Assembly (NCBI GenBank): GCA_964457845.1
Contig: CAYWHP010000003.1
Location: 73,328-137,327, forward strand
Source: UBA12481 sp964457845
GTDB lineage: Bacteria > Bacteroidota > Bacteroidia > Bacteroidales > UBA12481
DNA: 64,000 bases
Reading direction: 5' to 3'
Positions 62,034 to 64,000 of this stretch are shown here, piece by piece. The translations under genes were made by a program, and so were the position numbers. Each line of letters opens with the position of its first letter. Position 1 is the stretch's first letter. The notes below the pieces were generated by a model. The model was given only the letters and a program-made list of their open reading frames with translations. It was not told the origin of the DNA and did not search any database.

Positions 62034-64000
62034 ATGAAAAGAAACTACCAACTCTTCTGGCTGGCCGGTGCCGTACTGGTGCTTACTTCCTCGTTTTTGG
62101 TGCCATCAAGCAGCAAGAAGGAAATCGTACTGAATGAAGCCATATCGCAATTTCTCTCTTTCCGTCATTATCAGCCCATTAAGGAGGATGATTCATTTTC
62201 GGAAAAGGTATTCACGCTCTATATTGATCGTCTCGACCTTAACAAGCGTTACTTTCTTCAGTCGGATTACGACCAGCTTTCGGCCTATAAGATGAAACTG
62301 GATGATGAGTGGAAAGGGCGCTCGCTTGAGTTCTTTCAGCTCTCTTCAGCGCTTATCCAGAAGCGCCTGCTGGAAACGAAAGCCTACTACACTGAATTTC
62401 TTACGGCACCTTTCGATCTCAAAAAGAACGAATCTTTTGAGACCGACCCCGAAAAAACAAAGTACCCGAAGGACAATGCCGAATTGCGGGAATCCTGGCG
62501 GAAAGCCCTGAAATTTCAGGTGATGACACGCGTGGCCGGCAACCTGCAGACGCAGGAGGAATCCTCCAAAAAATCGGATACGGTCAAGATCAAAACGGCG
62601 GTTCAGCTGGAAGCCGAAGCGCGCAAGGGGCTGCTCGACAACTACAACGATTGGTACGACAGGGTGCGTAAAATGGACGAGGACGACCGCTGGTCGATCT
62701 ATATTAACTCCGTTATTTCCGCTTATGATCCCCATTCCGTATACATGCCCCCGCGCGACAAGGAGCGCTTCGATATGGCCATGTCGGGCAAATATGAAGG
62801 TATCGGAGCAACACTTCGCCAGAAGGACGGCTACCTGACGGTGGTGGACATGTTCCCCGGCAGCCCCTCGTGGCGAAGCAAGAAGATCGAGGTTAACGAT
62901 CTGATCATGCGTGTCGGCCAGGGCGACGAGCCATCGGTTGACATCCTCGACATGAAGCAGGATAACGCTGTGGCCCTCATCAAGGGACCGAAAGGCACCA
63001 AGGTGCGGTTAACCATCCGCAAGCGCGACGGCTCCATTAACGAAGTCATTCTCATGCGTGCCGTGGTTATTATGGAGGAATCCTACGCATCATCGCTTAT
63101 CCTCGAAGACGGTTCCGGCAAAGTGCGGACAGGGTATGTATTCCTTCCGCAGTTTTATCAGGATTTTCAGGATCGCAACGGCCGCAAGTGCGCTGACGAT
63201 GTGGCAGCTGAGATCGCCAAACTCAATTCGGAAAAGATTGATGGCCTCATCATCGACCTGCGCAACAACGGCGGCGGTTCGCTGCCGGAAGCCGTCAAGA
63301 TGGCCGGCCTCTTCTTCCCGAAGGGCCCGGTGGTTCAGATAAAGACCAAGGAAGGCAAGCCTGTTATTCTTGATGATACCGATTCAGAAACCCAATATTC
63401 GGGACCACTGATCGTAATGACCAACTATTCAAGCGCATCGGCATCGGAAATTTTTGCCGCAGCCATTCAGGATTACGGCCGTGGCCTGATTGTGGGAAGC
63501 CCGAGCACCTGGGGCAAGGGTACCGTACAGCGGGTAACCAATCTCGATGAATTTGTAAACGACAAGTTCGCCGACGTGAAGCCGCTGGGTGCCCTTTCGC
63601 TCACCATTCAGAAGTTCTACCGCATCAACGGCAAAACAACCCAGTTGAAAGGTGTTACACCGGATGTGGTGCTGCCCGACTCCTACCAGCTGATGGACAT
63701 CGGTGAGAAGGAAGAGAAAAACGCCCTCAGCTGGGACGAAACCACACCGGCAAAATTTACCCCATGGACAGAGGCCCCGCCAAAGGATAAGCTCAAAAGC
63801 CAGTCGGAAAAGCGAATAACGACAAATGAACAGTTTAACCTGGTGAAACAGAATGCATCGAGGATCAAGAAAGATTCTGAAAAAACCAGCTTCACCCTGA
63901 ATCTCGATTCCTACATGAAGGAACTCAAGGCACAGACTCTGGAGGCTAAGAAATACGATAAACTGATGAAATCAGCCACCAGCCTGAAGATCAAGGCCCT
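62034..64000 (+). CDS. prc: Carboxy-terminal (tail-specific) processing protease, Prc type, truncated by the window end
   Basis: 655 codons are visible and the frame is open at base 64000. Export signal (LFWLAGAVLVLTSSFL), an N-terminal helical domain (DRLDLNKRYFLQSDYDQL), a PDZ domain (about 240-335; YEGIGATLRQKDGYLTVVDM, INEVILMRAVV) and the S41 protease domain. The catalytic Ser is in SSASASEIFAAAIQ and the Lys in STWGKGTVQ, with LIIDLRNNGGGSLPEAV. This is the long Prc arrangement, a periplasmic protease of proteins with hydrophobic C-termini. Confidence 0.94.
   Translation, partial: MKRNYQLFWLAGAVLVLTSSFLVPSSSKKEIVLNEAISQFLSFRHYQPIKEDDSFSEKVFTLYIDRLDLNKRYFLQSDYDQLSAYKMKLDDEWKGRSLEFFQLSSALIQKRLLETKAYYTEFLTAPFDLKKNESFETDPEKTKYPKDNAELRESWRKALKFQVMTRVAGNLQTQEESSKKSDTVKIKTAVQLEAEARKGLLDNYNDWYDRVRKMDEDDRWSIYINSVISAYDPHSVYMPPRDKERFDMAMSGKYEGIGATLRQKDGYLTVVDMFPGSPSWRSKKIEVNDLIMRVGQGDEPSVDILDMKQDNAVALIKGPKGTKVRLTIRKRDGSINEVILMRAVVIMEESYASSLILEDGSGKVRTGYVFLPQFYQDFQDRNGRKCADDVAAEIAKLNSEKIDGLIIDLRNNGGGSLPEAVKMAGLFFPKGPVVQIKTKEGKPVILDDTDSETQYSGPLIVMTNYSSASASEIFAAAIQDYGRGLIVGSPSTWGKGTVQRVTNLDEFVNDKFADVKPLGALSLTIQKFYRINGKTTQLKGVTPDVVLPDSYQLMDIGEKEEKNALSWDETTPAKFTPWTEAPPKDKLKSQSEKRITTNEQFNLVKQNASRIKKDSEKTSFTLNLDSYMKELKAQTLEAKKYDKLMKSATSLKIKA

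Overview
The window reads as a chromosomal contig of an anaerobic or facultative member of the Bacteroidota, probably Bacteroidales-like. The lineage evidence is type IX secretion (T9SS) C-terminal sorting domains of types A and B, a PorP/SprF protein, a TonB-dependent receptor with an N-terminal carboxypeptidase-like domain, DUF4831/DUF6146-type lipoproteins, and promoters of the Bacteroidota form (TTTG, 19-21 nt, TAnnTTTG). The Rnf complex, lysine 2,3-aminomutase, peptide transporters and peptidases suggest an energy-limited peptide and sugar user. That lifestyle is inference. There is no phage, integrase, transposase or CRISPR array. One 100-N scaffold gap lies at 9444-9543.

Layout. 1-2.8 kb, minus strand: RseC-like protein, rnfB, rnfC and the start of rnfD. 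2.8-9.4 kb, plus strand: a two-subunit M16 peptidase pair, a bifunctional RelA/SpoT enzyme, a Fur-family regulator and purA. 9.5-17.3 kb: pepD, an MFS carrier, a DUF4831 lipoprotein, NAD(P)HX repair enzyme and a POT-family transporter. 17.3-18.1 kb is non-coding by ordinary criteria, but it has a strong promoter, a structured candidate RNA and several inverted repeats. 18.1-26 kb: a secreted sortilin-like propeller with a PDZ partner, ispH, tRNA-Gln, and a large CotH/lamin-tail T9SS cargo. 26.3-30 kb: a tightly coupled four-gene operon, kamA, two D-Ala-D-Ala-ligase-like ATP-grasp enzymes and a GNAT acetyltransferase, which looks like an uncharacterised beta-amino-acid conjugation pathway. 30-38.7 kb: TatD-like hydrolase, tcdA, sulfatase, small lipoprotein, UroD-like protein, and a tandem pair of secreted M14 peptidases, the first of which has lost its catalytic residues. 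38.8-44.4 kb: YceI, GH2 beta-galactosidase, an SDR and PorP/SprF. 44.5-52.1 kb: two giant T9SS cargo proteins, one a C10-family pseudo-peptidase. 52.2-53.8 kb: small winged-helix protein, tRNA-Pro and a frameshifted DUF4402 gene. 53.8-60.2 kb: beta-helix lipoprotein, TonB receptor, MORN-like protein, small CarboxypepD_reg protein and a divergent PhoB-type response regulator, with PHO-box-like 11-bp-period repeats at two intergenic sites. 60.2-64 kb: GNAT, a Fic protein with a variant active site, and a truncated tail-specific protease.

A recurrent theme is a class of short-period (7- or 8-bp) tandem arrays, often arranged as large palindromes, beginning at or near stop codons at 9.5, 11.0, 17.3, 21.2, 22.2, 31.4 and 42.7 kb. 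Two of them share a common 129-137 bp composite architecture, and the assembly gap ends in the terminus of a third.
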